A stretch of 64,000 bases of DNA. Origin: B30-G6 sp963701385 (GTDB lineage: Bacteria; Desulfobacterota; Desulfobacteria; Desulfobacterales; B30-G6). The notes beneath the pieces were generated by a model. That model saw nothing but the letters and a program-made list of their open reading frames with translations. It was not told the DNA's origin and ran no database searches. Shown one piece after another: positions 53,805 through 63,476 of this stretch (the first letter of the stretch is position 1; every line of letters begins with the position of its first letter). The DNA lies in contig CAVOZW010000016.1 of the NCBI GenBank assembly GCA_963701385.1, forward strand, positions 1 to 64,000. The letters are read 5' to 3'. Position numbers and translations under genes: made by a program.

Positions 53805-54254
53805 ATGGGCTATATTAAAATACGTTTTTGTAATGATGTGGATACGCTTCATTCAAAAATCGAGAGATCTATCGAAAATGTTTTTCGCTCAATGAATACC
53901 ACGTTTTCTCTTGGTGAACGCAACTGGTATCCTCAGATAGATATCTACGAAACCAAAGAAGAGATTATTGTTCGAGCTGAAGTTGCGGGGGTCGACATAG
54001 AAAATCTGGCCGTAGAAGTCAGCCAGCGGGCTATAAAACTGACGGGAAAGCGCTCGGAACTGCCACGTATTGACAACGCCACTTATCGTCTTGCTGAAAT
54101 TCAGTACGGTAATTTTGAAAGAGTGCTTTATCTCCCGGTTCCCATCGATACTGAAATCGTATCAACTTCTTATACCAATGGTTTTCTGGAAATTCGACTT
54201 GTTAAACTGGACATTGATAAATCTTATAAAATTTCAATTTCAGAAAGAAGTTAA
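53805..54254 (+). CDS. Hsp20/alpha-crystallin small heat-shock protein
   Basis: A 149-residue holdase with the alpha-crystallin domain (about 40-140): WYPQIDIYETKEEIIVRAEVAG and GNFERVLYLPVPID with the terminal beta strands. The C-terminal I-x-I anchor is represented by KISISE. AGGAG precedes the ATG. It is followed 55 bases later by lon, a chaperone-protease pairing. No CIRCE or sigma-32 box was seen upstream. Confidence 0.9.
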   Translation: MGYIKIRFCNDVDTLHSKIERSIENVFRSMNTTFSLGERNWYPQIDIYETKEEIIVRAEVAGVDIENLAVEVSQRAIKLTGKRSELPRIDNATYRLAEIQYGNFERVLYLPVPIDTEIVSTSYTNGFLEIRLVKLDIDKSYKISISERS

Positions 54255-54309
54255 CCGTTGGGACTAATGCCGCTTTTTTGCAACAGGGTTTCTTGCTGGA
54301 GGGATAATA

Positions 54310-56655
54310 ATGAATGACCAAAAACCAAGCTTTGATGTCAATCTCAAAGAGCTTCCTGAGATCTTGCCGATTCTACCGTTATTCGACACCGTTCTTTTCC
54401 CGAAAATGGTCCTGCCCCTGGTGGTCATGCAAAAAGAATCGGTTCAATTAATTGATGAAGCCATGTCCAAAAATCGTATCATTGGCCTTTTGGTATCAAA
54501 AACACCTTCAGGGGAGGGTTCCGCATCCACGGATAGTCTTTACAGTATCGGTACCAGTGCCCTTATTCTTAAAATGGCAAAAACGGAAGACGATAAATCT
54601 CAAATCCTCGTGCAGGGGCTCGGTCGTTTTAAGATAAAGACCTACCTGAAAGACAAGCCCTATTTAATGGGGAAATTAGAACATCTCCTCGAAAAAGAAA
54701 CCAACGATACGCAAACCGAAGCATTGATGACCAATATTATCAATTTATTTGCCAAAGTAGTCGACCTCTCGCCGGTTCTTCCCCAGGAGATCAGTTCCAT
54801 GGCGAAATCAATACAAGAACCGGGTATTTTATCAAATATGATCGTCTCCAGCATCAATGCTTCTGTCGAAGAAAAACAAGCCGTTCTTGAAATCGACAAT
54901 GTCAAAAAACGCTTGAAGGAAGTTACCCGGCTGATTAACCATCAGTTGGAAATTCTTGAGCTAGGGAATAAAATACAGTCCCAGGTCAAAGGCGACATGG
55001 ATAAAAGCCAAAGACAATATTATCTTCGACAGCAACTAAAAGCCATCAAAGAAGAATTGGGTGAACAAGATGATTCCAAAGTCGAAGTTGAAGAATATAA
55101 AACAAAGATTTTGGAAAAAGGACTTCCTGATGAAGCAAAAAAAGAAGCCGAACGAGAACTCAATCGATTATCCAAAATGCACCCGTCATCGGCTGAGTAC
55201 ACAGTAGCTTCCACCTATCTCGACTGGATGACATCCCTGCCTTGGCAAGAGAGCACCAAAGACAATCTGGATATAAAAATAGCTCGGAAGGTCCTTGATG
55301 AAGATCATTTCGGATTGGAAAAAGCCAAGAATCGTATTGTCGAATACCTAGCTGTCCGTAAACTAAAGCCTGATTCCAAAGGCCCCATCCTTTGTTTTGC
55401 CGGTCCTCCGGGAACTGGAAAAACATCTCTCGGCAGCTCTATTGCCAGGGCCCTGGGGCGCAAGTTTATACGTCTTTCCTTAGGCGGGGTTCGGGATGAA
55501 GCAGAGGTCCGGGGACACCGTCGAACCTATATTGGTGCCTTGCCGGGCCGAATTATTCAAGGAATTCGAAGAGCCGGATCCAACAACCCGGTTTTCATGC
55601 TGGATGAAATTGACAAAGTCGGCAGTGATTTTCGCGGTGACCCTTCATCTGCCTTGCTAGAGGTGCTTGATCCGGAGCAAAATTTTTCTTTTTCAGATCA
55701 TTATCTTGATGTCCCGTTTGACCTGTCCCGCGTTATGTTTATTACGACTGCCAACATCCTCGACACCATTCCGCCGGCATTACGGGATAGAATGGAAGTC
55801 TTACAACTTCTTGGATACACCCTGGATGAAAAAGTAAAGATTGCAAACCGGCACCTTATTCCCCGGCAGCGAAAAGAACATGGTCTAAAGTCGGATCAAA
55901 TCTCCTTTACCAAGGGTGCTGTCAAGCAGATTATCACAGGATATACAAGAGAGGCCGGGCTGAGAAATCTTGAGCGGGAAATCGCCACCATCTGCCGGGG
56001 TGTTGCCAGCAAAATTGCAGAGGGAGAGATTCGACCTTCTTCCATTAAGGTGGTCAACATTTCAAAGTTTCTTGGTCCTGTCCGATTTACTTCGGAGGTA
56101 AAATCAAGAATTTCAACACCCGGAATCGCCATGGGACTGGCGTGGACACCCTTCGGTGGCGAGCTGCTTTTTATCGAGGCCACCGCCATGAAAGGTCAAA
56201 AAGGACTTACCCTTACAGGTCAGCTCGGCGATGTCATGAAGGAATCCGCAACAACGGCCCTGAGTTATATACGGACAAATGCCAAATCCCTGGGAATAGA
56301 GGAAGACTTTTTTGAAAAAAGCGACATTCATATTCATGTTCCCGCAGGAGCCATACCAAAGGATGGCCCTTCCGCGGGTGTAACCATGTTGACCGCCTTA
56401 ACGTCATTGTTGAGCAATAAAATCATTCATAAGAACCTTGCCATGACAGGTGAAATCACTCTCCGGGGACAGGTGTTGCCGGTGGGCGGAATCAAGGAAA
56501 AGGTTTTAGCGGCACATAGAGCCGGAATTAAAACGCTGATCATACCGCTTTCAAATGAAAAAGACCTTGCGGATATTCCTAAAAAAGTTCAAAAAGAAAT
56601 CCGTTTTCACTTTGTCGACAAAATGAGAGATGTGTTAAACTTGGCCATGGAATAA
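54310..56655 (+). CDS. lon: Lon protease (LonA type)
   Basis: A 781-residue ATP-dependent serine protease. The N-terminal substrate domain begins LPILPLFDTVLFPKMVLPL. The AAA+ module has Walker A GPPGTGKT at 365-372 and a Walker B region with MLDEIDKVG. The protease has the dyad Ser688 (PKDGPSAGVT) and Lys731 (GGIKEKVLAAHRAGI), 43 residues apart as in E. coli Lon. GGAGGG lies ahead of the ATG. It degrades misfolded and regulatory proteins and follows hsp20. Confidence 0.96.
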   Translation: MNDQKPSFDVNLKELPEILPILPLFDTVLFPKMVLPLVVMQKESVQLIDEAMSKNRIIGLLVSKTPSGEGSASTDSLYSIGTSALILKMAKTEDDKSQILVQGLGRFKIKTYLKDKPYLMGKLEHLLEKETNDTQTEALMTNIINLFAKVVDLSPVLPQEISSMAKSIQEPGILSNMIVSSINASVEEKQAVLEIDNVKKRLKEVTRLINHQLEILELGNKIQSQVKGDMDKSQRQYYLRQQLKAIKEELGEQDDSKVEVEEYKTKILEKGLPDEAKKEAERELNRLSKMHPSSAEYTVASTYLDWMTSLPWQESTKDNLDIKIARKVLDEDHFGLEKAKNRIVEYLAVRKLKPDSKGPILCFAGPPGTGKTSLGSSIARALGRKFIRLSLGGVRDEAEVRGHRRTYIGALPGRIIQGIRRAGSNNPVFMLDEIDKVGSDFRGDPSSALLEVLDPEQNFSFSDHYLDVPFDLSRVMFITTANILDTIPPALRDRMEVLQLLGYTLDEKVKIANRHLIPRQRKEHGLKSDQISFTKGAVKQIITGYTREAGLRNLEREIATICRGVASKIAEGEIRPSSIKVVNISKFLGPVRFTSEVKSRISTPGIAMGLAWTPFGGELLFIEATAMKGQKGLTLTGQLGDVMKESATTALSYIRTNAKSLGIEEDFFEKSDIHIHVPAGAIPKDGPSAGVTMLTALTSLLSNKIIHKNLAMTGEITLRGQVLPVGGIKEKVLAAHRAGIKTLIIPLSNEKDLADIPKKVQKEIRFHFVDKMRDVLNLAME

Positions 56656-56663
56656 CCCTTACC

Positions 56664-57434
56664 ATGTGGAAAAAAAAACACACCTTGCATCTCAAAGCCC
56701 TCAACCATCTTTTCTGGATAGGATGGTTGACTGTTCTTATTGTTACCGGGTGCACAACAAGACCAACGGCACCAACCCAAACCCCTGGACAGCCAAAACC
56801 CTACAGAGTCGGCAGTACATGGTATCAACCCGTGTCGCATGCCAGGGGGTTTCAGCAGCGTGGAATTGCGTCTTGGTACGGCAAGAATTTTCATGGAAAA
56901 AAAACATCCAACGGTGAGATCTACGATATGTACGCCATGACAGCGGCACACAAGACGCTGCCCCTTGGAACCCATGTAAAGGTACGAAATATCGATAACG
57001 ACGCCGAGGTCACGGTTAGAATCAATGACCGGGGTCCTTTTGTAAAAGGTCGAATCATCGATCTTTCTTACACGGCAGCAAAAAAAATTGATATCGCAAC
57101 ATCGGGAACGGCACCCGTTGTTATCGTTGCCCTGGAACCGGACAATCGTCAAACACCCAAGAGCAACGTGTCGTCCGAACACAACACCGTCGACTACTAC
57201 AAAGGGAATTTTACATTTCAAATCGGTGCGTTCAGCGACGAACAAAATGCCCTTCGATTAAAAGAAACCTTGGATAAGACTTATAAGAACGCACATGTCT
57301 CCGAATATGACAATGGACTGGAAATTCTCTATCGGGTTCGTGTGGGTAGGGCGTCTTCTTTAGAACAAGCCGTGGAATATGAAAATACCCTTATCCAGCA
57401 TGGTTTCAAGGATGTCTTTATCGTTGCAGAATAG
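56664..57434 (+). CDS. rlpA: RlpA family lytic transglycosylase with SPOR domain
   Basis: A 256-residue lipoprotein (lipobox LIVTGC at about residues 26-31). A double-psi beta-barrel follows (about 70-160, GIASWYGKNFHGKKTSNG and NDRGPFVKGRIIDLSYTAA), with the catalytic Asp of the DRGPF block. The C-terminal SPOR domain (about 185-255, FTFQIGAFSDEQNALRL) binds denuded glycan at the septum. It cleaves naked glycan strands during division. The start is 8 bases after lon. Confidence 0.9.
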   Translation: MWKKKHTLHLKALNHLFWIGWLTVLIVTGCTTRPTAPTQTPGQPKPYRVGSTWYQPVSHARGFQQRGIASWYGKNFHGKKTSNGEIYDMYAMTAAHKTLPLGTHVKVRNIDNDAEVTVRINDRGPFVKGRIIDLSYTAAKKIDIATSGTAPVVIVALEPDNRQTPKSNVSSEHNTVDYYKGNFTFQIGAFSDEQNALRLKETLDKTYKNAHVSEYDNGLEILYRVRVGRASSLEQAVEYENTLIQHGFKDVFIVAE

Positions 57435-58041
57435 GCAAAACAAAAAAACGGTCTTTATCGACAGAGACGGGGTCATCAATAAGGATTCCGAAGCATATAT
57501 CAAGCATTGGTCTGAATTTATCTTTCTGCCTAGAAGCCTCTTGGCCTTAAAAAAACTGACACAGCATCATTTCCGTTCCTACATCATTACCAATCAATCC
57601 GCAATCAACCGAAAAATGGTGTCCTTTAAGACACTAGATCAAATCCACACAAACATGATGGCCGAAGTGAGCTCAGCGGGGGGTCAGATTGACGATATTT
57701 TTTTCTGCCCTCATGTCCCGAAAGATCGATGTAGTTGCCGCAAACCAAAGCCCGGACTTGTACTTTCGGCACAGAAAAAACATCATATCGACCTTTCGCT
57801 CGCATATATGATTGGAGATAGCGCCAAGGACATTGAGTGTGCAAGACTAGCGGGGTGTGGTTTTGCGTTGCTCGTAAAGACAGGAAATTACACGGAAGCC
57901 GTCAAAACGTTATCTGACAAAGGCATGGTTCCAGACTACACCGCCCTTGATCTATATGATGCTGCAAGCTGGATCATTACCCATCAAGAATCTTCTGAAT
58001 CCGGATCGACCGGCGTGGCAAGCGGAATTTTGAAAAACTGA
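57412..58041 (+). CDS. gmhB: D-glycero-beta-D-manno-heptose 1,7-bisphosphate 7-phosphatase
   Basis: A 209-residue HAD phosphatase of the GmhB type: motif I FIDRDGVIN, motif II NQSAINR, the zinc loop CPHVPKDRCSCRKPKPG and motif IV YMIGDSAKDIECA. It makes heptose-1-phosphate for the inner core of lipopolysaccharide. I use the ATG at 57412, which overlaps the end of rlpA by 23 bases; in-frame ATGs at 57400 and 57379 are alternatives, none with an ideal ribosome site. Its 3' end overlaps the convergent DUF1178 gene by 58 bases. Confidence 0.9.
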   Translation: MSLSLQNRQNKKTVFIDRDGVINKDSEAYIKHWSEFIFLPRSLLALKKLTQHHFRSYIITNQSAINRKMVSFKTLDQIHTNMMAEVSSAGGQIDDIFFCPHVPKDRCSCRKPKPGLVLSAQKKHHIDLSLAYMIGDSAKDIECARLAGCGFALLVKTGNYTEAVKTLSDKGMVPDYTALDLYDAASWIITHQESSESGSTGVASGILKN

Positions 58042-58412
58042 ATGCCTTCCTTTGTTAAAAGATTTTCTTCTTCCTTTGTGCTGACACCTCTAATATTTCG
58101 AGATTCTGTAACTCCGTAGTGCATTTTCAGCGCTTCTTTGGCGAACTCACATCCTACATTATCAAAGTTTTTGTTTACATAATTGCTTATTTCGTTATTC
58201 ATTTTCTTTAAATCAATCTGTTGGTCTACAGGGTTCGCCAACGAGTGAGAGCCTTTGATGGCAAACGTAGAGGGAAGTTTAGAAACAGCATTACTGTTGC
58301 ATGATGGACACGTTATGAGTCCTTTCTTTTTTTGCGCATCATAGGCCTGGCTGTCTTCGAACCAACCTTCGAAGGTGTGCCCTTTATCACACTGCAGATC
58401 AAATGCTATCAT
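57984..58412 (-). CDS. DUF1178 family protein
   Basis: A 142-residue small protein beginning MIAFDLQCDKGHTFEGWFE, with a zinc-ribbon-like Cys pair in ITCPSCNSNAVSKLPS and a second half with helical character. The family is widespread in proteobacteria and has no known function. Convergent with gmhB and overlapping its last 58 bases. Confidence 0.85.
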   Translation of the reverse strand: MIAFDLQCDKGHTFEGWFEDSQAYDAQKKKGLITCPSCNSNAVSKLPSTFAIKGSHSLANPVDQQIDLKKMNNEISNYVNKNFDNVGCEFAKEALKMHYGVTESRNIRGVSTKEEENLLTKEGIQFFKIPLATPVDPDSEDS

Positions 58413-58634
58413 GGATAATGAAATCCCTTTTTCGTTACAGAATTATCCGTGCCATTCCCATCAAATACTTGAAATTATCATATGTCTTGGCGTAATAAAA
58501 GAATTTATTGACAGATCCGATTCTTCAACACAAAATACCCTCGAGGGCTAACATAATGTTAAAAATAAACTTTACAAGCTGGCAACACCCGTTTTATTCT
58601 TTCTTTTTGTCACTCATATTGGAGACCATTTCTC

Positions 58635-59297
58635 ATGAAACAATCCATCTACCATCTATGTATCACGGGAATCGTCATTCTTTTTTTTGGAGCCTCGGTA
58701 CATGCCGAAACGCTGTATGTAATAGACAAAATGCAAATCACCTTTCGAACAGGCCCCGGAAATGATCGAAAAATTATATCTCTCTTGAACAGCGACCAAC
58801 AGGTGACGATTCTCCAGTATGAAGGAGAGTGGGCTAAAGTAAGCTTACAGAATGGCCAGGAAGGATATGTTCTCCAGCAATACCTATCAGCGCAAGTTCC
58901 TTGCCGGATAAGAATTCAAGAGATCAGTCAATCGTTCGAAGGATCAAAAGCAGCACTGGAAGCCATGCAAACGTCCAACCAGCAACTCAAGGCAGACGAG
59001 GCAAAACTTACCCTGGACCTGAAAAAGGCCCAACAGGAATTGGCAAGCACAAAACAGGCCTTTGAAAAACTGAAAAGGGACGCCGCCGGTTTTCTGGAAC
59101 TCAAAGCCAAACACGACAAGACCGTTGAACGCCTAACCATGCAGACCCAGAAGGCCAGCACGCTTGATAAAGAATTGACGACGGTTATGAAAAAACAAAA
59201 CATCCGCTGGTTTCTGGGCGGTGGCGGGGTTTTATTACTTGGGTTCATCATGGGTATCGGTTCCAAGAAACAAAAGCGTCATTCATCCCTGCTGTGA
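58635..59297 (+). CDS. SH3-domain coiled-coil membrane protein (TIGR04211/YgiM-like)
   Basis: A 220-residue exported protein: signal peptide (1-24), bacterial SH3 domain (about 25-92, with QVTILQYEGEWAKV), a long charged coiled coil (about 98-190) and a C-terminal membrane helix (about 193-212) with a basic tail KKQKRHSSLL. This layout fits the YgiM/TIGR04211 family of periplasmic, membrane-anchored proteins, possibly cell-wall binding. An upstream ATG at 58508 belongs to a different frame. Confidence 0.85.
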   Translation: MKQSIYHLCITGIVILFFGASVHAETLYVIDKMQITFRTGPGNDRKIISLLNSDQQVTILQYEGEWAKVSLQNGQEGYVLQQYLSAQVPCRIRIQEISQSFEGSKAALEAMQTSNQQLKADEAKLTLDLKKAQQELASTKQAFEKLKRDAAGFLELKAKHDKTVERLTMQTQKASTLDKELTTVMKKQNIRWFLGGGGVLLLGFIMGIGSKKQKRHSSLL

Positions 59298-59334
59298 CAG
59301 TGGCGAAAATTAAACACACAAAACGAGCGATTGA

Positions 59335-60975
59335 ATGAAAAACACCTATGATTTTTTGGTTATCGGAAGCGGCATCGCGGGACTGACCTTTGCTCTGAAA
59401 GTTGCCAAATTCGGATCTGTGGCGGTGATTACCAAAGAAAAGGTGATGGACAGCAACACCAGCCTCGCCCAGGGGGGTATTGCATCGGTTTTTGACGAAC
59501 TCGACTCTTTCGATCTTCACATCAAGGATACCCTGGCCTCAGGAGATGGCTTGTGTAACCCGGATGTCGTTGAAACTGTGGTCAAGAACGGTCCGGACTG
59601 CATAAACGAACTGATTCAGATGGGGGTTAAATTCAATACAAGAAAAAAACCGAACCGCCACGATACCTTGGACCAGCTCGATTTGGGGCGTGAAGGGGGA
59701 CATTCTCAAAACAGGATCGTTCACGCTGAAGACATGACAGGCAAAGAAATCGAGCGCGTACTTGTCACACACCTCCAACAACATGACAATATCACCTTAT
59801 TTGAAAATCACATTGCCATCGATCTCATTTCAATCTCCACCAGAATGAAACGTGGGCTTATTACAACCACACATGAAGACTATTGCTGCGGTGCCTATGT
59901 CCTTGATAAAACAACGGGTCGCGTGTCCACGTTCTGTGCGAATATTACGCTGCTTGCCACAGGCGGTGCCGGAAAGGTATATCTTTATACAAGCAATCCA
60001 GATGTAGCAACAGGAGATGGTATCGCCATGGCATACCGTGCCGGTGCCACGCTGGCAAATCTGGAGTTTGTACAGTTTCACCCAACATGCCTTTATCACC
60101 CAGATGCTAAGAATTTTCTCATTACTGAAGCACTTAGGGGGGAAGGGGGCGTTCTGATTGACCAGCAAGGGAAGCCTTTCATGCAAAAATACGATCCACA
60201 AAAAGATCTTGCATGCAGAGATATCGTTGCCCGTGCCATTGATACAGAACTGAAAAAAAGTGGCGAGGATTCAGTGTTTTTAGACATATCTCACAAAAAT
60301 GCTGAATTTGTACGGAGTCGCTTCCCTAATATCTACCAGAAATGTTTGAGTTTCGGGTTTGACATGACAAAAGAACCCCTTCCGGTGGTGCCTGCAGCTC
60401 ACTATATGTGCGGTGGAATCGCCACCGATCTTTGTGCCAGAACCGACATTCAAAATCTCTATGCCATCGGAGAAGCCGCCTGTACCGGGCTTCATGGTGC
60501 AAACAGACTTGCCAGCAATTCATTGATCGAGGCGATTGTCTATGCCAACAGCGCATCAACCCAGGCAGTCAAAGAACTCAAGACAGGTAAATTCAAACCG
60601 TTTCCGGAGATACCTGACTGGGACGATACAGGAACAACCGACAGCGACGAGGTCATTATGGTTTCCCACAACTGGGATGAAATCAGGCGGCTCATGTGGA
60701 ATTATGTCGGTATCGTTCGCTCCAACAAACGACTCGCGAGGGCAAAACGAAGAATTGATATTATTCAAAATGAAATTCAGGAATACTACTGGAACTTTAG
60801 GGTTGAATCGGGTCTGGTTGAGCTCAGGAATATTGCAACCGTCGCAGAACTGATCATCAAATGTGCTTCCTACCGCAAAGAAAGCCGCGGGCTTCATTAT
60901 AACATCGAATACCCCAACAGAGACGATGCCAAATGGCAAAAAGACACTTGTTTCCGAAGGTCTTTCGTCGGATAA
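59335..60975 (+). CDS. nadB: L-aspartate oxidase
   Basis: A 546-residue FAD enzyme that converts L-aspartate to iminoaspartate for quinolinate and NAD synthesis; under anoxia it can use fumarate as acceptor. The FAD motif GSGIAGLTFALK, the SLAQGGIASV block, HTxH-like EGGHSQNRIVHAED and the C-terminal helical domain with RRLMWNYVGIVR are all present. It is on the same strand as the SH3 gene 37 bases upstream. nadA and nadC are not in the window. Confidence 0.94.
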   Translation: MKNTYDFLVIGSGIAGLTFALKVAKFGSVAVITKEKVMDSNTSLAQGGIASVFDELDSFDLHIKDTLASGDGLCNPDVVETVVKNGPDCINELIQMGVKFNTRKKPNRHDTLDQLDLGREGGHSQNRIVHAEDMTGKEIERVLVTHLQQHDNITLFENHIAIDLISISTRMKRGLITTTHEDYCCGAYVLDKTTGRVSTFCANITLLATGGAGKVYLYTSNPDVATGDGIAMAYRAGATLANLEFVQFHPTCLYHPDAKNFLITEALRGEGGVLIDQQGKPFMQKYDPQKDLACRDIVARAIDTELKKSGEDSVFLDISHKNAEFVRSRFPNIYQKCLSFGFDMTKEPLPVVPAAHYMCGGIATDLCARTDIQNLYAIGEAACTGLHGANRLASNSLIEAIVYANSASTQAVKELKTGKFKPFPEIPDWDDTGTTDSDEVIMVSHNWDEIRRLMWNYVGIVRSNKRLARAKRRIDIIQNEIQEYYWNFRVESGLVELRNIATVAELIIKCASYRKESRGLHYNIEYPNRDDAKWQKDTCFRRSFVG

Positions 60976-61137
60976 AGACGGTTTGCCTATCCTCGTTTCG
61001 TTGTGAGGTAATCGATTCCATTTTTTGTTTCTCGAATACCTTCCAGGAAAACCATCATGCATTGACAAGACGGCATGCTGCATTACTTTTGTGGATCGAT
61101 AAATAGGGTCATATCCTAACCATCAAACAGGTTATTC

Positions 61138-62256
61138 ATGCAGAACAAGAGAGATTACTACGAGATTTTAGGCGTCGACCGAAATGCTTCAGAATCGAAA
61201 TTAAAGACAGCCTATCGAAAACAGGCCATCCAGTTCCACCCGGACAAAAATCCGGGCAATAAAGAGGCCGAGGAAAAGTTCAAAGAAGCAGCAGAAGCCT
61301 ACGAAGTCCTCAGAGATAGCCAAAAACGAAGAATCTATGATCAGTATGGCCATCAGGGTCTGGAAGGTTCCGGTTTTTCGGGTTTTGGTGGTTTCGAAGA
61401 TATTTTTTCAAGTTTTGGTGATATTTTTGAAGACTTCTTTGGTTTTGGTTCAGGAAAGCGATCAGAGCACAGCAGGTCTCAAAGAGGGTCCGACCTCCGG
61501 TATGATCTCGTTCTTTCCTTCATGGACGCAGCATTCGGCACGGAGACAACCGTTGACGTAGAAAAATTGGAAACCTGTTCGGTTTGTGAGGGCAGTGGCA
61601 GTGAGCCAGGCACCTATCCGGAAACGTGCGTCCAATGTAACGGGCTTGGACAGGTTTCCAGCAGCCAAGGATTTTTCACTGTCAGAACGACCTGTTCACA
61701 GTGCCGTGGGAGTGGGCAGACCATTACATCCCCTTGTAAAATCTGCAGAGGTTCCGGACATCTTAAAGCTAAGAAAACCGTTTCTGTCAAAATTCCCGGT
61801 GGGGTTGATACCGGAAGCAGGCTCCGCTTAAATGGTGAAGGTGAGGCAGGAATCAATGGAGGCCGTACAGGCGATCTCTATATCTTTATCCATGTCGAGC
61901 CGCACGATTTCTTTGCCAGGAACAATTCAGATCTGATTTGTGAAATTCCCATTTCCTTTGTCCAGGCCGCCTTGGGTGACGAAATAGAGATCCCGACGCT
62001 AGTCAGTAAAAAAATCTTAAAAATTCCCAAGGGTACGCAACCGGGTGATGTTTTTCGGTTTTCAGGGGAAGGTATCGCTTCCTTGAGAAACGGCAGGCGC
62101 GGAGATCAGATCATTCAAGTATCCATCAAAACTCCCACCAGTCTGAATAAAAAACAGGAAAAACTTTTAAAAGAATTTGCAAAACTGGAATCCAGTAAAA
62201 TTTCCAATAAAATAAAAAACTTATTTAAGGGAGAGCCTGAAAGCGCAATCCACTAG
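61138..62256 (+). CDS. dnaJ: chaperone DnaJ
   Basis: A 372-residue Hsp40. It has a J domain (1-70, HPD in QFHPDKNPG), a Gly/Phe-rich linker (about 75-115), four CxxCxGxG zinc repeats (CSVCEGSG, CVQCNGLG, CSQCRGSG, CKICRGSG) and the C-terminal substrate domains. It stimulates DnaK. Upstream there is a perfect TTGACA at 61062 but no clear -10. dnaK and grpE are not in the window. Confidence 0.95.
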   Translation: MQNKRDYYEILGVDRNASESKLKTAYRKQAIQFHPDKNPGNKEAEEKFKEAAEAYEVLRDSQKRRIYDQYGHQGLEGSGFSGFGGFEDIFSSFGDIFEDFFGFGSGKRSEHSRSQRGSDLRYDLVLSFMDAAFGTETTVDVEKLETCSVCEGSGSEPGTYPETCVQCNGLGQVSSSQGFFTVRTTCSQCRGSGQTITSPCKICRGSGHLKAKKTVSVKIPGGVDTGSRLRLNGEGEAGINGGRTGDLYIFIHVEPHDFFARNNSDLICEIPISFVQAALGDEIEIPTLVSKKILKIPKGTQPGDVFRFSGEGIASLRNGRRGDQIIQVSIKTPTSLNKKQEKLLKEFAKLESSKISNKIKNLFKGEPESAIH

Positions 62257-62274
62257 AGATGATTGGTGACACCC

Positions 62275-62646
62275 ATGTATGAATTGAAAGTCGTTAACCA
62301 TTTTGCGGCGGCCCATCAATTGAAGATGGTGGCAAAAAAATGCGAAAATCTGCACGGACACAACTGGAAAGTAGAGGTTTATATTGCAGGTGATCAATTA
62401 AATAATGCCGGAGTGGTGATTGATTTCGGTGAAATAAAAAAACACTTGGCAGACATTGTAAAAAATTTAGACCACACGTTTCTTAACGAATTAGAGTGCT
62501 TTCAAAATAAAAATTCTTCTTCTGAAAACATTGCCAAATATATCGCTGAGTCGATGCAAGAAAAAATTTCTGATCCGGGGGTTCGTGTTTCCCGCGTCCG
62601 AACCTGGGAGTCAGAAGACGCTTGCGCCACATATATTCCTTGCTAG
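62275..62646 (+). CDS. queD: 6-carboxy-5,6,7,8-tetrahydropterin synthase
   Basis: A 123-residue enzyme of queuosine synthesis. The zinc histidines appear in NHFAAAHQL and LHGHNWKVEV, and the catalytic cysteine precedes in KKCENLHGHN. The ATG at 62275 follows GGTGA. The TAG stop codon (62644-62646) lies inside the first bases of the 152-bp repeat, so the repeat supplies the last residues and the end of this protein. Confidence 0.92.
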   Translation: MYELKVVNHFAAAHQLKMVAKKCENLHGHNWKVEVYIAGDQLNNAGVVIDFGEIKKHLADIVKNLDHTFLNELECFQNKNSSSENIAKYIAESMQEKISDPGVRVSRVRTWESEDACATYIPC

Positions 62647-62793
62647 TGTCCGTCCAGAAATAGGGATTTTTATGTTTTGCCAAGGCGGAAGGGAGATTTA
62701 ACGCGCAGGAATAGTATGCTATTTTGAGGAGTTAAATCATGCCTTCCAACGCCGGCGGAGCGCAAAAAGACCATTTGTGGATGGGTACTTGCT
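62642..62793. repeat. 152-bp MITE-like element, copy 2
   Basis: Begins GCTAGTGTCCGTCCAGAAAT and ends TTTGTGGATGGGTACTTGCT. It has the same length as copy 1 and differs from it at 23 positions. It lies between convergent queD and pyrE and supplies the queD stop codon. The inner stem differs (GCCAAGGCGGAAGG with CCTTCCAACGCCGGC), including a T-A to C-G change consistent with a conserved fold. Confidence 0.8.
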
Positions 62794-62807
62794 GTGTTCT
62801 TCTCCTT

Positions 62808-63380
62808 TTATGGGCTGCATTTACCCAGTGTTTGCCAACGCTGAATCAGCTCATCACGTAAGATGACTGAGGACACATCCGCTACGTGATGGCGTATATT
62901 TTCGACACCACCCTCCTGCCTGTCCACCAGAATAACGGCTTTGATGACGTTTAGCCCCTCTGATTGGGCCCGTTCAATCGCCTTGATGGTCGAACCCCCG
63001 GTTGTTGCAACGTCATCGATGATGACGACCCGGTCTCCTGGACTCAAATCACCCTCAACCCACCGGATAACCCCATGATCCTTTTGATCTTTTCGAATGG
63101 AAAAGGCCTTCACAGGTTGGCCCTTGAGCTCGGACGTATACGCAGTTGCCACCGCGATTGGGTCAGCCCCAAAGGTAAGCCCCCCGATACCCTTGGCATC
63201 AAGGTCCTTAATTGCCTGAAACACCAGATGGCCTACAAGGAACAACCCCCGGGGATCAAGCGTAACCGGCTTACAGTTAATATAATACTGGCTCATTTGT
63301 CCAGAGACCAGCTTAAAAACAGGCTCATCATGATACTTGAACGCTTTTTGGCACAAAAGGTCAATAAGTTCCTTTTTCAT
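62808..63380 (-). CDS. pyrE: orotate phosphoribosyltransferase
   Basis: A 190-residue enzyme of de novo pyrimidine synthesis that joins orotate to PRPP. The PRPP motif VVIIDDVATTGGST and the KDQKDHG flexible loop are present. The ATG at 63380 follows TAAGGGGA; an open frame to 63470 is rejected for lack of similarity. A hairpin with nine U in the leader (63477-63530) suggests attenuation. Confidence 0.94.
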   Translation of the reverse strand: MKKELIDLLCQKAFKYHDEPVFKLVSGQMSQYYINCKPVTLDPRGLFLVGHLVFQAIKDLDAKGIGGLTFGADPIAVATAYTSELKGQPVKAFSIRKDQKDHGVIRWVEGDLSPGDRVVIIDDVATTGGSTIKAIERAQSEGLNVIKAVILVDRQEGGVENIRHHVADVSSVILRDELIQRWQTLGKCSP

Positions 63381-63476
63381 CGTTAACATCCCCTTACCTG
63401 TTTCTGGATTGGAAAACCAGGTGAATAACAGCATGGCTAATTCAAGAAACAGTTGATTTAATGTCATCATTCGGGT

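Noticed and set aside
56607..57245. 212-codon minus-strand frame opposite rlpA
   Set aside because: Overlaps the well-supported RlpA gene, with low-complexity Cys/His-rich residues typical of shadow frames.
61062..61067. TTGACA as the -35 of a dnaJ promoter
   Set aside because: No acceptable -10 at 16-18 bases; mentioned only in the dnaJ entry.
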